Shown: positions 34,453 through 42,771 of the stretch, in pieces
Layout of the letters: every line of letters begins with the position of its first letter
How positions within the stretch are numbered: position 1 is the stretch's first letter
NCBI RefSeq assembly: GCF_002844275.1
Contig: NZ_NXGX01000006.1
Location: 248,001-312,000, forward strand
Direction of reading: 5' to 3'
Length of the DNA: 64,000 nt
Source: Thalassospira lohafexi
GTDB lineage: Bacteria; Pseudomonadota; Alphaproteobacteria; Rhodospirillales; Thalassospiraceae
Translations under genes and position numbers: made by a program
The notes under the pieces: model-generated
What the model saw: the letters and a program-made list of their open reading frames with translations, nothing else
What the model was told of the DNA's origin: nothing
Database searches by the model: none

Positions 34453-35120
34453 GTTTTGTCACGAATTCATTTATTTTGGGTTCCAGAGCAATTGAAGAAC
34501 TCGATTATACCGGGATTGGATATTACAATCCCGGCGGGACATTTACCGGGCCGCGCACATTGTCATCCGTCCCGGTTGGTGCAGCCGATGATGGACGCAC
34601 AGTAATCGTTGCGCTTTTTTACCAGAGTTCGGGCACGACAGAACCTCCGGTGACGGGTGTGACGATAGGGGGTGTTTCTGCAACCCGGATCGGAGACATC
34701 GGTGAAAGTGGCAATCCGAACGAGCACTATGTGGAATTCTGGAAGGCCCCTTTGCCATCTGGAACCGCTGCCGATGTTGTCGTGACTTTCACGGGATCTT
34801 TGTTCCGCGTCGGTGTCATGTCTTATCGCGTGATCGGATATTCCAGTGTGTTCGATAGTTCGGCTGTTGGGACGCTTTCGGAAATCTCGCTTTCGACCAC
34901 CGTAAATGTGCGGGCTGGCGGTGCTGTGATCGGCGCTGTTTTTAACAACGGTTCGGCAACGTTTACATGGGCCGGTGTGACCGAAGACGAGGATTCTGCG
35001 CCGGATAACGCGCGGAGCAGTGCCTCCGACATGTTTGCCAGTGACGAAGCAGACAGAACGATATCAGTAACCCAATCCACCAATGCGTCACCGCAGGCAA
35101 TGTCTGTTATCAGTCTTTAG
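34449..35120 (+). CDS. probable tail/fibre structural protein, 223 aa
   Basis: A Ser/Thr/Gly-rich, strand-forming protein with no signal peptide or catalytic motif. It overlaps the fibre-like gene by 4 bp. The order suggests a fibre tip or fibre-associated protein. Confidence 0.62.
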   Translation: MSFVTNSFILGSRAIEELDYTGIGYYNPGGTFTGPRTLSSVPVGAADDGRTVIVALFYQSSGTTEPPVTGVTIGGVSATRIGDIGESGNPNEHYVEFWKAPLPSGTAADVVVTFTGSLFRVGVMSYRVIGYSSVFDSSAVGTLSEISLSTTVNVRAGGAVIGAVFNNGSATFTWAGVTEDEDSAPDNARSSASDMFASDEADRTISVTQSTNASPQAMSVISL

Positions 35121-35154
35121 GCGGTTCTCGCAGAAGTGACAAGGGAGACACACC

Positions 35155-35457
35155 ATGAAACGCATCTTCGGGATCGCATGTGTTGCGGTCCTTTTTTTAT
35201 GGCCATCCGTCCCCATTTCCGCCGGGCCGGTATGCGGCGATCGCGCCAAGGTGATTGCCAGCCTGTCGGACAAATATGCCGAGGCACCGGTTGCAGTTGG
35301 CGTCACGGCCAATGGCGGGGTGATCGAGGTTCTGACATCCCCGAACGGGGAAAGCTGGACCATCCTGTTTTCCTATCCCGCCGGGCCAAGTTTCCTGGTG
35401 GCGTCGGGCGAAGCATGGCAGGACATCAAGCCCGTGCTTACGGGGCCGGGGACATAG
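35155..35457 (+). CDS. small secreted protein, 100 aa
   Basis: Residues 1-23 form a clear signal peptide (MKRIFGIACVAVLFLWPSVPISA). The mature part has one Cys and the pattern KVIASLSDKYAEAPVAVGV. Similar small exported proteins occur in alphaproteobacterial genomes without known function. It sits between fibre and holin genes and could act at the envelope during lysis or in the lysogen. Confidence 0.65.
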   Translation: MKRIFGIACVAVLFLWPSVPISAGPVCGDRAKVIASLSDKYAEAPVAVGVTANGGVIEVLTSPNGESWTILFSYPAGPSFLVASGEAWQDIKPVLTGPGT

Positions 35458-35519
35458 TCGTGCCGGATCGCGGTCGGCGCGGGTCGGCCCGTCATCAACG
35501 CCATGCATCAGGGGGTGAG

Positions 35520-35858
35520 ATGCAAGAGAACCTGCCGCCGGATTTTTCGGTTGATACGCTGATCGGGTTGATCAAGGCAAACGGCCTTCTGGTCGGGTTT
35601 GCCGTTCTTGTCCGCATGCTCTGGCATCAGCGCCTTGTGCGGCTGGGGCAGCGGCGTTTCTGGTCATGGGACCTTGTGTGGGAAATCCCCATGGCGGTGA
35701 TGTGTGCGGCGGTCGGGTCGGGTGTGGCCAGCTACTTCGCACTTGAAGGCAGTCAGGCCGTTGCCTGCATCGGTATTTGTTCATGGCTTGGCCCAAGTGG
35801 CAGTCAGGCAATGCTGGACCGGCTTCTGGCCAATTATGCGAAAGGACAGCCGAAATGA
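35520..35858 (+). CDS. holin, LydA-like, 112 aa
   Basis: Two to three hydrophobic segments (GLLVGFAVLVRML; IPMAVMCAAVGSGVASYFAL; AVACIGICSWLG) and a basic tail fit LydA-type holins. GGGGGTGAG precedes the ATG. It is the first gene of the lysis block. Confidence 0.7.
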   Translation: MQENLPPDFSVDTLIGLIKANGLLVGFAVLVRMLWHQRLVRLGQRRFWSWDLVWEIPMAVMCAAVGSGVASYFALEGSQAVACIGICSWLGPSGSQAMLDRLLANYAKGQPK

Positions 35859-36040
35859 CAGTCTGGGGAATTTTTGTGCAAGCCATCGCCATCCTGATCG
35901 GTGCGGCGGTGCTTGGTGGCGGGTCGTGGCTTTTTGGCGCACCCGCGTGGCTTTGGGCGATCATGGCGATTGTCGGGGCGGCGCTTGGCTGGGTCTGCCT
36001 TTGGGTGGTGATCGCGGTCGCGATGTGTAAAGGGGGCTGA
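35855..36040 (+). CDS. small two-helix membrane protein of the lysis block, 61 aa
   Basis: Two membrane helices (FVQAIAILIGAAVLGGG and WAIMAIVGAALGWVCLWVVIAVAM) fill nearly the whole protein. ATGA overlap with the holin gene upstream, and one base before the DUF5675 gene. It may be a second holin, a pinholin or an antiholin. No spanin lipobox is present. Confidence 0.6.
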   Translation: MTVWGIFVQAIAILIGAAVLGGGSWLFGAPAWLWAIMAIVGAALGWVCLWVVIAVAMCKGG

Positions 36041-36041
36041 T

Positions 36042-36497
36042 ATGAAGATTACGGTAAACCGCTTTGTCAGCGATGCCAACAGCACCATCAGCCTGATCAT
36101 GGTTGATGGTGTTTTTGTTTGCTTTGGCCTTGAAGACCAGTATCAGGCGACCAAGGTCGCGGGCGAAACCCGCATTCCCGCCGGGACGTACCGGGTCGGT
36201 GTGCGCAACGTTGGCGGGTTTGATGCCCGCTATGCCGTCAAGTTCGCCGATATCCATGACGGGATGCTGCATGTTCTTGATGTGCCGGGGTTTGAGTACA
36301 TCCTGATCCATGTTGGCAATACCGATGCTGACACGGCGGGATGTCTTCTGGTCGGGGAAATGACGGATCCCAAACCCGGTGCGATGATGATCGGTCGGTC
36401 GGTTGCGGCCTATCGCACGTTTTACCCGATGGTGATCGCAGCGGCCAAGGCCGGTGATCTGACCATCGAATACATTGATCAGGATCGGAGCGCGTAA
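36042..36497 (+). CDS. DUF5675 family protein, candidate lysis enzyme, 151 aa
   Basis: FGLEDQYQ, RIPAGTYRVG, HVLDVPGFEYILIHVGNTDADTAGCLL and the C-terminal helix match DUF5675. The H-x-G-N-x-x-x-D-T-x-G-C motif resembles L,D-transpeptidase-like active sites. It is the only enzyme-like gene between the holin genes, and no muramidase or amidase is visible, so it may be the endolysin. Confidence 0.72.
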   Translation: MKITVNRFVSDANSTISLIMVDGVFVCFGLEDQYQATKVAGETRIPAGTYRVGVRNVGGFDARYAVKFADIHDGMLHVLDVPGFEYILIHVGNTDADTAGCLLVGEMTDPKPGAMMIGRSVAAYRTFYPMVIAAAKAGDLTIEYIDQDRSA

Positions 36498-37099
36498 TGG
36501 TTGTTGGTCTTATCCCGACTCTGATCGGGCTTGCGCCATCCTTGATCGATCTGTTTACAGATGATGACAGCACGGCGCAAAAGGTCATGCAGACCGCCCT
36601 TGAGGTTGGCAAGAAGGTCACCGGCATGGAAAGCGAGGATGACATTGTCACCGCGCTTAAGGCCGATCCGGCTTTGCTGCTTGAATATCAGTCAAAGGCC
36701 GCTGACCGGGCGGTTGAAATGTATCGTGCCGAGAATGAGCGGCTTGCGACCATCAACCAGACAATCCAGACCGAAGTAAAATCAGAAGATGCCTATGTGC
36801 GCCGGATGCGTCCGACCTTTGGGTATATCATGGCGGTGACATGGGGTTTGCAGATGGGGGCGATTGCCTGGACCATCATCAATACCCCCGAGTATGCCGC
36901 CGAAGTTGTGACGGCCATGGTCAGTCTTTCAACCATCTGGTCGGTCGGGCTAGCGGTCCTTGGCGTTTATGTTTATGGGCGGTCTGGTGAAAAGAAAGCA
37001 GGCGTTCAATCAAACCCTGCGGGCATGGCGGCCCTGTCACGGATGGCGGGCGGCATTGGCAAGGTGTTTGCCAAGTCATCGGGCAAGTCATCCGGGTAA
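36497..37099 (+). CDS. three-helix holin (GTA holin type), 200 aa
   Basis: An amphipathic N-terminal helix, a long charged helix (about 60-95) and two membrane helices (FGYIMAVTWGLQMGAIAWTII; SLSTIWSVGLAVLGVYVYG) match the three-TM holin family named for gene transfer agent release. The ATG overlaps the upstream stop by one base. It completes the lysis block. Confidence 0.75.
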   Translation: MVVGLIPTLIGLAPSLIDLFTDDDSTAQKVMQTALEVGKKVTGMESEDDIVTALKADPALLLEYQSKAADRAVEMYRAENERLATINQTIQTEVKSEDAYVRRMRPTFGYIMAVTWGLQMGAIAWTIINTPEYAAEVVTAMVSLSTIWSVGLAVLGVYVYGRSGEKKAGVQSNPAGMAALSRMAGGIGKVFAKSSGKSSG

Positions 37100-37534
37100 C
37101 GCTGCATCCAGCCGGCACCCGTCCTTGCACTGCCCCGCGGGGTCGCATCGATGGGTGCCGCGCCCAACCCGCGCGCAAAAGATCGGGCTGGCGGGGTGTT
37201 CCTTTGTGCCGGACTCTGCAATCGGGGTGGCACCAAGGCCGCCGCACTTCTGACAGCGCAGGGTTTTCAGGACTTTGCCCAGCCCGGTTTGCGGCGGATA
37301 CTTGCGCAGCAACGGCCTGAAATCCAGACGGCCCGAATGGTCGCAAAGATGGTTCGCGCAATAGATCCGGCAATGATCATTCATGCGGGCGGCTTCCCCG
37401 ATGCTGATATATCCATTCCAATCATGGCCCATATATTTTTTGCCTGAATTGTTCCCGTTATGTTCTTTTACCATTCCCGCGAACTGGTGATCAAGACCTG
37501 CCTGAAATCGTGGGGCACCCTGTTTGTAAGTCAT
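37088..37534 (-). CDS. cysteine-rich zinc-binding-like protein, 148 aa
   Basis: A leftward gene at the right end of the prophage, overlapping the holin gene tail to tail. CRIYCANHLCDHSG and, about 35 residues later, LRCQKCGG could bind zinc. The start is uncertain: ATG 37534 is used, GTG 37573 and ATG 37474 are alternatives, and none has a strong ribosome site. AT-rich TTATATATCA just upstream may be a promoter. Similar proteins are frequent in alphaproteobacterial phages. Function unknown. Confidence 0.58.
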   Translation of the reverse strand: MTYKQGAPRFQAGLDHQFAGMVKEHNGNNSGKKYMGHDWNGYISIGEAARMNDHCRIYCANHLCDHSGRLDFRPLLRKYPPQTGLGKVLKTLRCQKCGGLGATPIAESGTKEHPASPIFCARVGRGTHRCDPAGQCKDGCRLDAALPG

Positions 37535-37627
37535 TGATATATAATGGGCTGGTAAGGTGATGTCGTGGGGCACTGTTGCATTGAAAACAAAGGATTTTTC
37601 AGGACTCTGTTAGTCCCTCCTCGGCTA

Positions 37628-37675
37628 CCAATTAAAAACCCCCTCATGGCTCCGCCTGAGGGGGTTTTTAATTGG
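37628..37675. terminator. perfect 19-bp hairpin, bidirectional terminator near the prophage end
   Basis: The arms 37628-37646 and 37657-37675 are exact reverse complements with A5 and T5 runs inside and a 10-base loop. It can stop transcription from both sides. The 329 bases between 37534 and 37864 hold no gene I can support, and this stretch is where I place the prophage-chromosome border. Confidence 0.85.
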
Positions 37676-37801
37676 CACCCTCGGATCTGGCTTGCCCCAC
37701 CAAGAAAAACACTGGTTCGCGAGAAAGCGAGGCACCCAGCTTTCGAGAGATGTTGCGCGGAACGCTCAACGGTCCGCCGGGCAAAGCCCAAGGATAAAAA
37801 G

Positions 37802-37825
37802 CAGCCCAAACAAAGGCTGATTTTT
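37802..37825 (+). terminator. small intrinsic terminator before the LysR gene
   Basis: CAGCC (37802-37806) pairs with GGCTG (37815-37819), followed by A and five T. It may end a host transcript that was split by the prophage. Confidence 0.5.
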
Positions 37826-37863
37826 ACAATTCCCTCCTTCGTACGTGTCGCGGAGTGTCTGGC

Positions 37864-38751
37864 TTAAGTCGCCCCAGCCTGCATCTGAAGCGTCCGCCAG
37901 ATTTCACCCATTACCCGACCCATGGTTTGATCGCGTCGTCGTATCGCGAAGACTTCGGTGTGGCGGGGGCGAAATCCTTCGATATTAAGCACGACGAGTT
38001 CGCCGCTTTTAAGCTCATCCGTGATCATGTGTTCGGGGAGGCCACCCCATCCATGTCCATTCATAATGATCGATTTTTTGGTGGCAAAATCCGATACGGT
38101 CCAACGCCGCCCACCAGCAAGGACGTCGCGTGTCTGATCGTAATCCGGCCCGCCGGTGCCAGAGACGATGACCTGAACATAGCTTTGCATTTCCATGCGT
38201 GATCGCATGCCACTGCGTTGGGCGACGGCGAAGCTGCGATGCGCGACGGGGCGTATTACGACAGAGCCGACAGGGGTGGTTTCGACGTGATCGATCTCTA
38301 CACCCTCCAGACCCGCGACAATCAGATCGGCATCCCCCTTCATTAATCGAGCCAGGGGACCGCCCATCATCTCGGTTGCGACAGCGATGTGGGTATTGGG
38401 GAACTTGTCACCGATCTGACCCAGAACTTTCAGGATAGGTTCGAGCGATATGGTTGCCGTAAGCGTGATACGAACGAGCGGTTCCTGTGTGCTGCGCAGT
38501 TCCTGCGCTGTCGCCTGAAGCTTGCGAAACTGATCAAGCACGCGGGTCGCCTCGCGCAAAAAGACCTCGCCCTCCGATGACAGGCGAGGGCGGTAGTCTT
38601 CGCGTGAGAAGATGGCAAAACCCAGCTCATCTTCGAGCTTTCGAACTTGATGGCTGATCGCCGATTGCGCCTTGTTCAGCCGGTCTGCAGCGCCGCGAAA
38701 TGTGCCGGTGCTGACAACTGCGTCAACGGCAATGAGTTGTTCCAGGTTCAT
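37864..38751 (-). CDS. LysR family transcriptional regulator, 295 aa
   Basis: An N-terminal winged HTH (GTFRGAADRLNKAQSAISHQVRKLEDELG) is followed by a substrate-binding domain of normal length. GAGGCACGG precedes the ATG. It is divergent from the GST operon across 112 bp and probably controls it in response to an electrophile or aromatic ligand. Confidence 0.9.
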   Translation of the reverse strand: MNLEQLIAVDAVVSTGTFRGAADRLNKAQSAISHQVRKLEDELGFAIFSREDYRPRLSSEGEVFLREATRVLDQFRKLQATAQELRSTQEPLVRITLTATISLEPILKVLGQIGDKFPNTHIAVATEMMGGPLARLMKGDADLIVAGLEGVEIDHVETTPVGSVVIRPVAHRSFAVAQRSGMRSRMEMQSYVQVIVSGTGGPDYDQTRDVLAGGRRWTVSDFATKKSIIMNGHGWGGLPEHMITDELKSGELVVLNIEGFRPRHTEVFAIRRRDQTMGRVMGEIWRTLQMQAGAT

Positions 38752-38863
38752 CCGTGCCTCAACATGATCTTATTTATCGATCATTAATATGAAAAGTCAA
38801 TATTATCAATTGCTCGTTTGGGTTGGCATACAGAGGCCATACATCAAACCAAAGGAGCTACCT

Positions 38864-39472
38864 ATGAAACTCTATTACATGCCCGGCGCATGCTCGCTCG
38901 CCAGCCACATCATGTTGCATGAAGTGGGTGCCCGTTTTGATATCGAACGCGTGGATACTCAGGCAGGGCGCACCGAAAGCGGCCAAACATACCGCGACAT
39001 CTGCCCGAATGGCTATGTTCCGGCACTTGAGATCGAAACGGGTGATTACCTCAGCGAAGGTGTCGCAATCCTCCAATACATTGCCGATACCCACCCGGAC
39101 CGAGCCTTTTCGCCAAAGCCCGGTTCAGTAGCTCGTGCGCGCCTTCAGCAGTTTTTAAACTTTGCCGCAGCAGAGCTGCATAAGTCCTGGGGACCCCTTT
39201 TTACTGATGGTTCGAGCGAGGCGGATAAATCCGCAGCAAAGGGCAAGGTCGCGACAAAGTTTGATCATCTCGAAAGCGTTTTGGCGGACGGCCGTGATTA
39301 CCTTGTCGCGAACCAGTTTTCCGTTGCCGATGCCTATACGTTTGTTCTGGTGAACTGGGCGAATGTCAAAGATATCGACCTCGATAACTGGCCACGCCTT
39401 GCCAAGTTCGTCAAACGCGTTGAGGCACGCCCGGCAACGCTGGCTGCGATGAAGGCCGAGGGGCTTGTGTGA
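38864..39472 (+). CDS. beta-class glutathione S-transferase, 202 aa
   Basis: MKLYYMPGACSLASHI has the Cys10 of bacterial beta-class GSTs. GYVPALEIETGDYLSEGVAILQYI is the glutathione site, and a helical C-terminal domain follows (VADAYTF). AAAGGAG precedes the ATG. It conjugates glutathione to electrophiles and is first of a three-gene unit with SnoaL-like and tautomerase proteins. Confidence 0.92.
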   Translation: MKLYYMPGACSLASHIMLHEVGARFDIERVDTQAGRTESGQTYRDICPNGYVPALEIETGDYLSEGVAILQYIADTHPDRAFSPKPGSVARARLQQFLNFAAAELHKSWGPLFTDGSSEADKSAAKGKVATKFDHLESVLADGRDYLVANQFSVADAYTFVLVNWANVKDIDLDNWPRLAKFVKRVEARPATLAAMKAEGLV

Positions 39473-39852
39473 TGAAGTCCGCTGATGAATTGGAAGTCGA
39501 AGCCTTGATGGAGCGCTATTTCGATGGCCTTTATCATTCCGACAGTGAGGTTCTGCGCACGGTGTTTCATCCCAAGCTTGCCTACATCAATGCCAGCGAA
39601 GGCAATCACGAGTTCATGGATATTGAGGCCTACATGACGCGGATCGATAACCGCGAACCCCCGGCCAAACGCGGCGAAAATCGCAGCGAAAGCGTTGATC
39701 GGGTCAAGCTGATCAGTCGTCAAATGGGCTTGGTAGAAGCCCGCATGACGATGATGGGCCGGGAATATCAAGACCTGCTTACGCTGATTCATACCGATGC
39801 GGGCTGGCAGGTGCTCACCAAGGTTTTTGCCTATCAGGAAAAGGAGGGGTGA
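39472..39852 (+). CDS. SnoaL/NTF2-like (lumazine-binding type) protein, 126 aa
   Basis: The cone-shaped NTF2-like fold is suggested by YFDGLYHSDSEVLRTVFHPKLAYI, FMDIEAYMTRI and LLTLIHTDAGWQVLTKVFAY. ATG 39472 overlaps the GST stop by one base. Such proteins can be isomerases or binding proteins; the substrate is unknown. Confidence 0.8.
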   Translation: MKSADELEVEALMERYFDGLYHSDSEVLRTVFHPKLAYINASEGNHEFMDIEAYMTRIDNREPPAKRGENRSESVDRVKLISRQMGLVEARMTMMGREYQDLLTLIHTDAGWQVLTKVFAYQEKEG

Positions 39853-39855
39853 GCG

Positions 39856-40077
39856 ATGCCCTATGTCAATATCAAGGTAACCCGCGAAGGTGGGCCGGAT
39901 GGAACCGGCCCAACACCAGCGGAAAAAACGCAATTGATCAAGGGCGTTACGGACCTGCTCCAGAACGTTCTGAATAAGTCGCCAGCAACCACGTTCGTCG
40001 TGATTGACGAGGTGTCACTTGATGATTGGGGCATATCGGGACGATCCGCGCGCGATATCAGGGCGACAGAAAGCTAA
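39856..40077 (+). CDS. 4-oxalocrotonate tautomerase-like protein, 73 aa
   Basis: MPYVNIKVT gives the N-terminal Pro that acts as catalytic base once Met is removed. The TPAEKTQLIKGVTDLLQNVL helix and FVVIDEV are as in the family. GGAGGGGTG precedes the ATG. It is the third gene of the LysR-facing unit. Confidence 0.82.
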   Translation: MPYVNIKVTREGGPDGTGPTPAEKTQLIKGVTDLLQNVLNKSPATTFVVIDEVSLDDWGISGRSARDIRATES

Positions 40078-40113
40078 GCCCTGATCATTTATGCAGAGAC
40101 GACTAAATCAACA

Positions 40114-40148
40114 GTACGCCGGTTCCCAAAAGTTCGGGGCCGGCGTAC
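40114..40148. terminator. hairpin after the GST unit
   Basis: GTACGCCGG (40114-40122) and CCGGCGTAC (40140-40148) are exact inverted repeats with inner CCC/GGG pairing. No T-run follows, so it may stabilise or weakly end the message. Confidence 0.45.
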
Positions 40149-40250
40149 ATCAAATCGTTGAACTCATGCTGCTTGGCAGGACCGGAAGTAAACAGAACGA
40201 CCGAAGGCGGTGGTGGGACCTAATATGATAATGGTTGTGGCCGTAAGAAA

Positions 40251-40271
40251 AAAGGGGACAGTCCCCTTTTC
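40251..40271. repeat. REP-like palindrome with core GGGGACAGTCCCC, copy 1
   Basis: A perfect 10-bp inverted repeat about a single central A, with A and T runs at the ends. A second, one-base-longer copy is at 42361-42383. It can act as a bidirectional terminator. The GGGGACAG core resembles elements mobilised by RAYT transposases; no such gene is in the window. Confidence 0.65.
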
Positions 40272-40354
40272 CCTCATGGATCAGAACGACACGGACGATA
40301 TTGAAAACAAGAACGAACAAACGCAAACAGCGGGTGAGGCTGTTTGACCAAACG

Positions 40355-40375
40355 GCCTGCTTTGCGGGCTTTTTG
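40355..40375 (+). terminator. intrinsic terminator in the gap before the GGDEF gene
   Basis: GCCTGC-TTT-GCGGGC followed by TTTTTGT. A further AAACAGC/GCTGTTT hairpin lies at 40325-40345. The 455-bp gap 40078-40532 contains only these hairpins, the REP-like palindrome and the promoter side of the next gene. Confidence 0.55.
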
Positions 40376-40532
40376 TCTGTTTCCTTATCCCTCCTGCCCT
40401 GGTCTCTGGAAAAGTCCTAATCTCTAGATGTGGATCAATTAATCGCCTTATTCTTTCTGCTATCTTTCGTTCCTGCTTACGTATAGCTACATTTAAAACC
40501 ACAACCTTGTTTCGGGAAACCCACGTCCACAG

Positions 40533-41852
40533 ATGCCTGACGCCCTCCTTTTGTCCATTTCTGTGTTCCTTGCCGTCATTGCGGTTGTTGCGCTGGCTTA
40601 TGCTGCTCATGTGCGCAGGCGGGAACGAGCGCGATTGGAGGTTCTCGACGCGGTATTGGCAAACGTCTCCGACGGTGTTCTGGTGCTTGGTGCCGATGGA
40701 TCGGTCAGAAACATTAACATCGCCGCAGCTGAGATGTTTGACCGGACTGAGGAAGAGATTGCGGGGCGCCGTCTTAACGACTTGCTTTCTGATGCCCCTG
40801 AACGTTCTGATGAACAGCAGGCAGACGAATATCGCACCGACGCAATCCGATCAAACGGCGCCACTTTTCCGGTTGATGTTCGGTTCTTGCAGCTCCCAGG
40901 GCAGTGCGAAAGTGTGCTGGTCGTGCATGATCTGTCGCGCGTTCGGCCAGACGCGACCGAGGAAGAGCAACGCTTTAAACAAAGCCAGTATTTTGCACGC
41001 ATCGGGACGTGGGACTGGCGCGTGGATACGGACGAGCTTTACTGGTCTGACGCGATTTATGGCATGTTCGGCTATAAGCCGGGCGAGGTGACACCGACCT
41101 ATCCGCTGTTTTGTGATGCCGTGCATCCGGACGACAGGGAACGCGTTCGCGAAGGCGAAATTCGCTGCATTGAAACCGGCGAAAATCACGATGAAGAATA
41201 CCGTGTTGTCTGGCCGGATGGCTCCATCCGATGGCTGCGCGAAACCGGCAACGTCACCAAGGACGAAACTGGCAAAACTGTCAAAATGATGGGGGTCGTT
41301 CGCGACATTACCGAGGAACGCGAAGAAGCCGATCAAATTCGCGAACTCGCCTTCCACGATGCCTTAACCCGTTTGCCCAACAGGACCATTTTCGAGGATC
41401 GTCTATCAAAGGCCATTGACCGCGCCAAACGTCATAAGAAAAAGGTCGCCGTGATCTTTATCGATCTGGACGGTTTCAAACAGATCAATGATGAACTCGG
41501 CCACGCCGTCGGGGATCGCGTTCTGATCAATACCGGACAGCGATTGATCAATGCGCTCAGGGCGTCTGATACGGTGGCGCGAATTGGCGGTGATGAATTT
41601 ACAGTCATCCTTGAGGATCTGGAAACCGACGCCGAGATCCATAATATCGCCGAGAAGATCCTTGTTGCTGTTTCCACGCCAACGGAACTGGGTCAGGGGA
41701 CGTGTTGGGTTGGGGCCAGCCTTGGTATTGCGATCTATCCCGAACATGCCCGAACGCTCGATACCCTTATCCATATAGCCGATCAGGCGATGTACACTGC
41801 CAAGGCCGAAGGAACGAACCTTTATCGCATCGGCTGGGAGTTTGAAAACTGA
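40533..41852 (+). CDS. diguanylate cyclase with two PAS domains, 439 aa
   Basis: One N-terminal membrane helix (LLLSISVFLAVIAVVALAYAAHV) precedes a PAS domain (about 38-135), a second PAS with PAC (about 150-262) and a GGDEF domain. The active site GGDEF is at 352-356 and the inhibitory I-site RASD at 343-346, so both catalysis and product feedback should work. It makes c-di-GMP. The next gene overlaps its stop by one base. Confidence 0.93.
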   Translation: MPDALLLSISVFLAVIAVVALAYAAHVRRRERARLEVLDAVLANVSDGVLVLGADGSVRNINIAAAEMFDRTEEEIAGRRLNDLLSDAPERSDEQQADEYRTDAIRSNGATFPVDVRFLQLPGQCESVLVVHDLSRVRPDATEEEQRFKQSQYFARIGTWDWRVDTDELYWSDAIYGMFGYKPGEVTPTYPLFCDAVHPDDRERVREGEIRCIETGENHDEEYRVVWPDGSIRWLRETGNVTKDETGKTVKMMGVVRDITEEREEADQIRELAFHDALTRLPNRTIFEDRLSKAIDRAKRHKKKVAVIFIDLDGFKQINDELGHAVGDRVLINTGQRLINALRASDTVARIGGDEFTVILEDLETDAEIHNIAEKILVAVSTPTELGQGTCWVGASLGIAIYPEHARTLDTLIHIADQAMYTAKAEGTNLYRIGWEFEN

Positions 41853-42307
41853 TGACGCCGATGATCGATATACGCTCCGCCGCAAAAGCCGACCGTGACG
41901 CCTGGTCCGGTCTGTTTCGCGACTATATGGCGTTTTATGGCTGTGAGCCGTCCGACGCGGTGCTTGAGACAACCTGGTCATGGATCATGGAGCCCAAAGG
42001 GCCGATGGAATGCCTGCTGGCGGTGAATGGCAATCAGGTCGTGGGGTTCGCGCAATATCGTGCTGTGCCCGAAACCCTGACCGGTGCCTGGTTCGGCCAG
42101 CTTGACGATCTTTTTGTTGCGCCCCAAGCTCGCCGCGTAGGCGCCGCACAGGCCCTGATGGAACGGCTGGAAGACATCGCTCGCATGCGAAGATGGTTCA
42201 AGCTGACTTGGATCACGGCAGATGACAATGCGACGGCGCGGCGCCTTTACGATCAGATCGGCAAGGCTTCGAACTGGGTGGTTTATGAGCAGATGCTTGA
42301 GGGGTGA
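41852..42307 (+). CDS. GNAT family N-acetyltransferase, 151 aa
   Basis: IDIRSAAKADRDAW at the start, LDDLFVAPQARRVGAAQALM with the acetyl-CoA-binding loop, and TADDNATARRLYDQIG are typical GNAT features. It is coupled to the cyclase gene by TGATG. The acceptor substrate is unknown. Confidence 0.87.
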   Translation: MTPMIDIRSAAKADRDAWSGLFRDYMAFYGCEPSDAVLETTWSWIMEPKGPMECLLAVNGNQVVGFAQYRAVPETLTGAWFGQLDDLFVAPQARRVGAAQALMERLEDIARMRRWFKLTWITADDNATARRLYDQIGKASNWVVYEQMLEG

Positions 42308-42360
42308 GGTCTGAAAGGCCGCTATCTTCTCTTCCTTGGCATCAGTCGACCATCGGGACC

Positions 42361-42383
42361 AAAAAGGGGACAGTCCCCTTTTT
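42361..42383. repeat. REP-like palindrome with core GGGGACAGTCCCC, copy 2
   Basis: An 11-bp perfect inverted repeat around a central A, almost the same as 40251-40271. It lies between the convergent GNAT and hicB genes, where it can stop both. Confidence 0.65.
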
Positions 42384-42395
42384 CCTCTTTTATTA

Positions 42396-42764
42396 TTAAA
42401 GCGCCTTACGCCCAGCCTCCTCAAGAAAGCTCGAAACCGCCCGCTTGCCGTATTTCGCCTCGATCAGGTCGATAAGGTTGGCATCTAGTGTCAGGTTGAT
42501 CCGTCGCTTCTTCCCCGGAATGGTTGCGGTGATCGCGACAATCCCGATCGCGCCATCTTCAAGGCCGACTGCTGCTGACGGGGCGGGAATTTCTTCGCCG
42601 TCCGCGTGCATGCCTTCAATGTGGAAGTTAAGGGCTTCTGTACCCATTTCCACCAATTCCGTCATGGTATCTGCTGCGGACACACAGCCCGGGAAATCCG
42701 GAAAGGAAATTCCGAAGCCGTCGTCATCGTCGGTATGTACCAAACCCCAATAGGTCTGTTTCAT
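42396..42764 (-). CDS. hicB: HicB-like antitoxin, 122 aa
   Basis: The N-terminal HicB fold (YWGLVHTDDDDGFGISFPDFPGCVSAADTMTE) is followed by a ribbon-helix-helix end (RINLTLDANLIDLIEAKYG) that should bind DNA. ATG 42764 has AGGA upstream; the longer frame to 42812 is not needed. Its toxin partner upstream is decayed, so this is an orphan antitoxin that may now act only as a repressor. Confidence 0.83.
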   Translation of the reverse strand: MKQTYWGLVHTDDDDGFGISFPDFPGCVSAADTMTELVEMGTEALNFHIEGMHADGEEIPAPSAAVGLEDGAIGIVAITATIPGKKRRINLTLDANLIDLIEAKYGKRAVSSFLEEAGRKAL

Positions 42765-42771
42765 TCTGTTG

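Noticed and set aside
1..37573. Whole phage region read as a gene transfer agent cluster.
   Set aside because: It has a repressor/Cro switch, helicase, initiator, methylases and morons, and is more than twice the usual GTA size. Only parts of the tail and holin are GTA-like.
37600..37630. Sequence ending CTCGGCTACCA that looks like a tRNA or tmRNA 3' end, possible att site.
   Set aside because: There is no T-loop with TTCRA and no matching acceptor strand upstream.
37531..37867. Frames of 92 and 100 aa on opposite strands at the prophage border.
   Set aside because: Both read through the perfect terminator hairpin and have no ribosome site or family resemblance.
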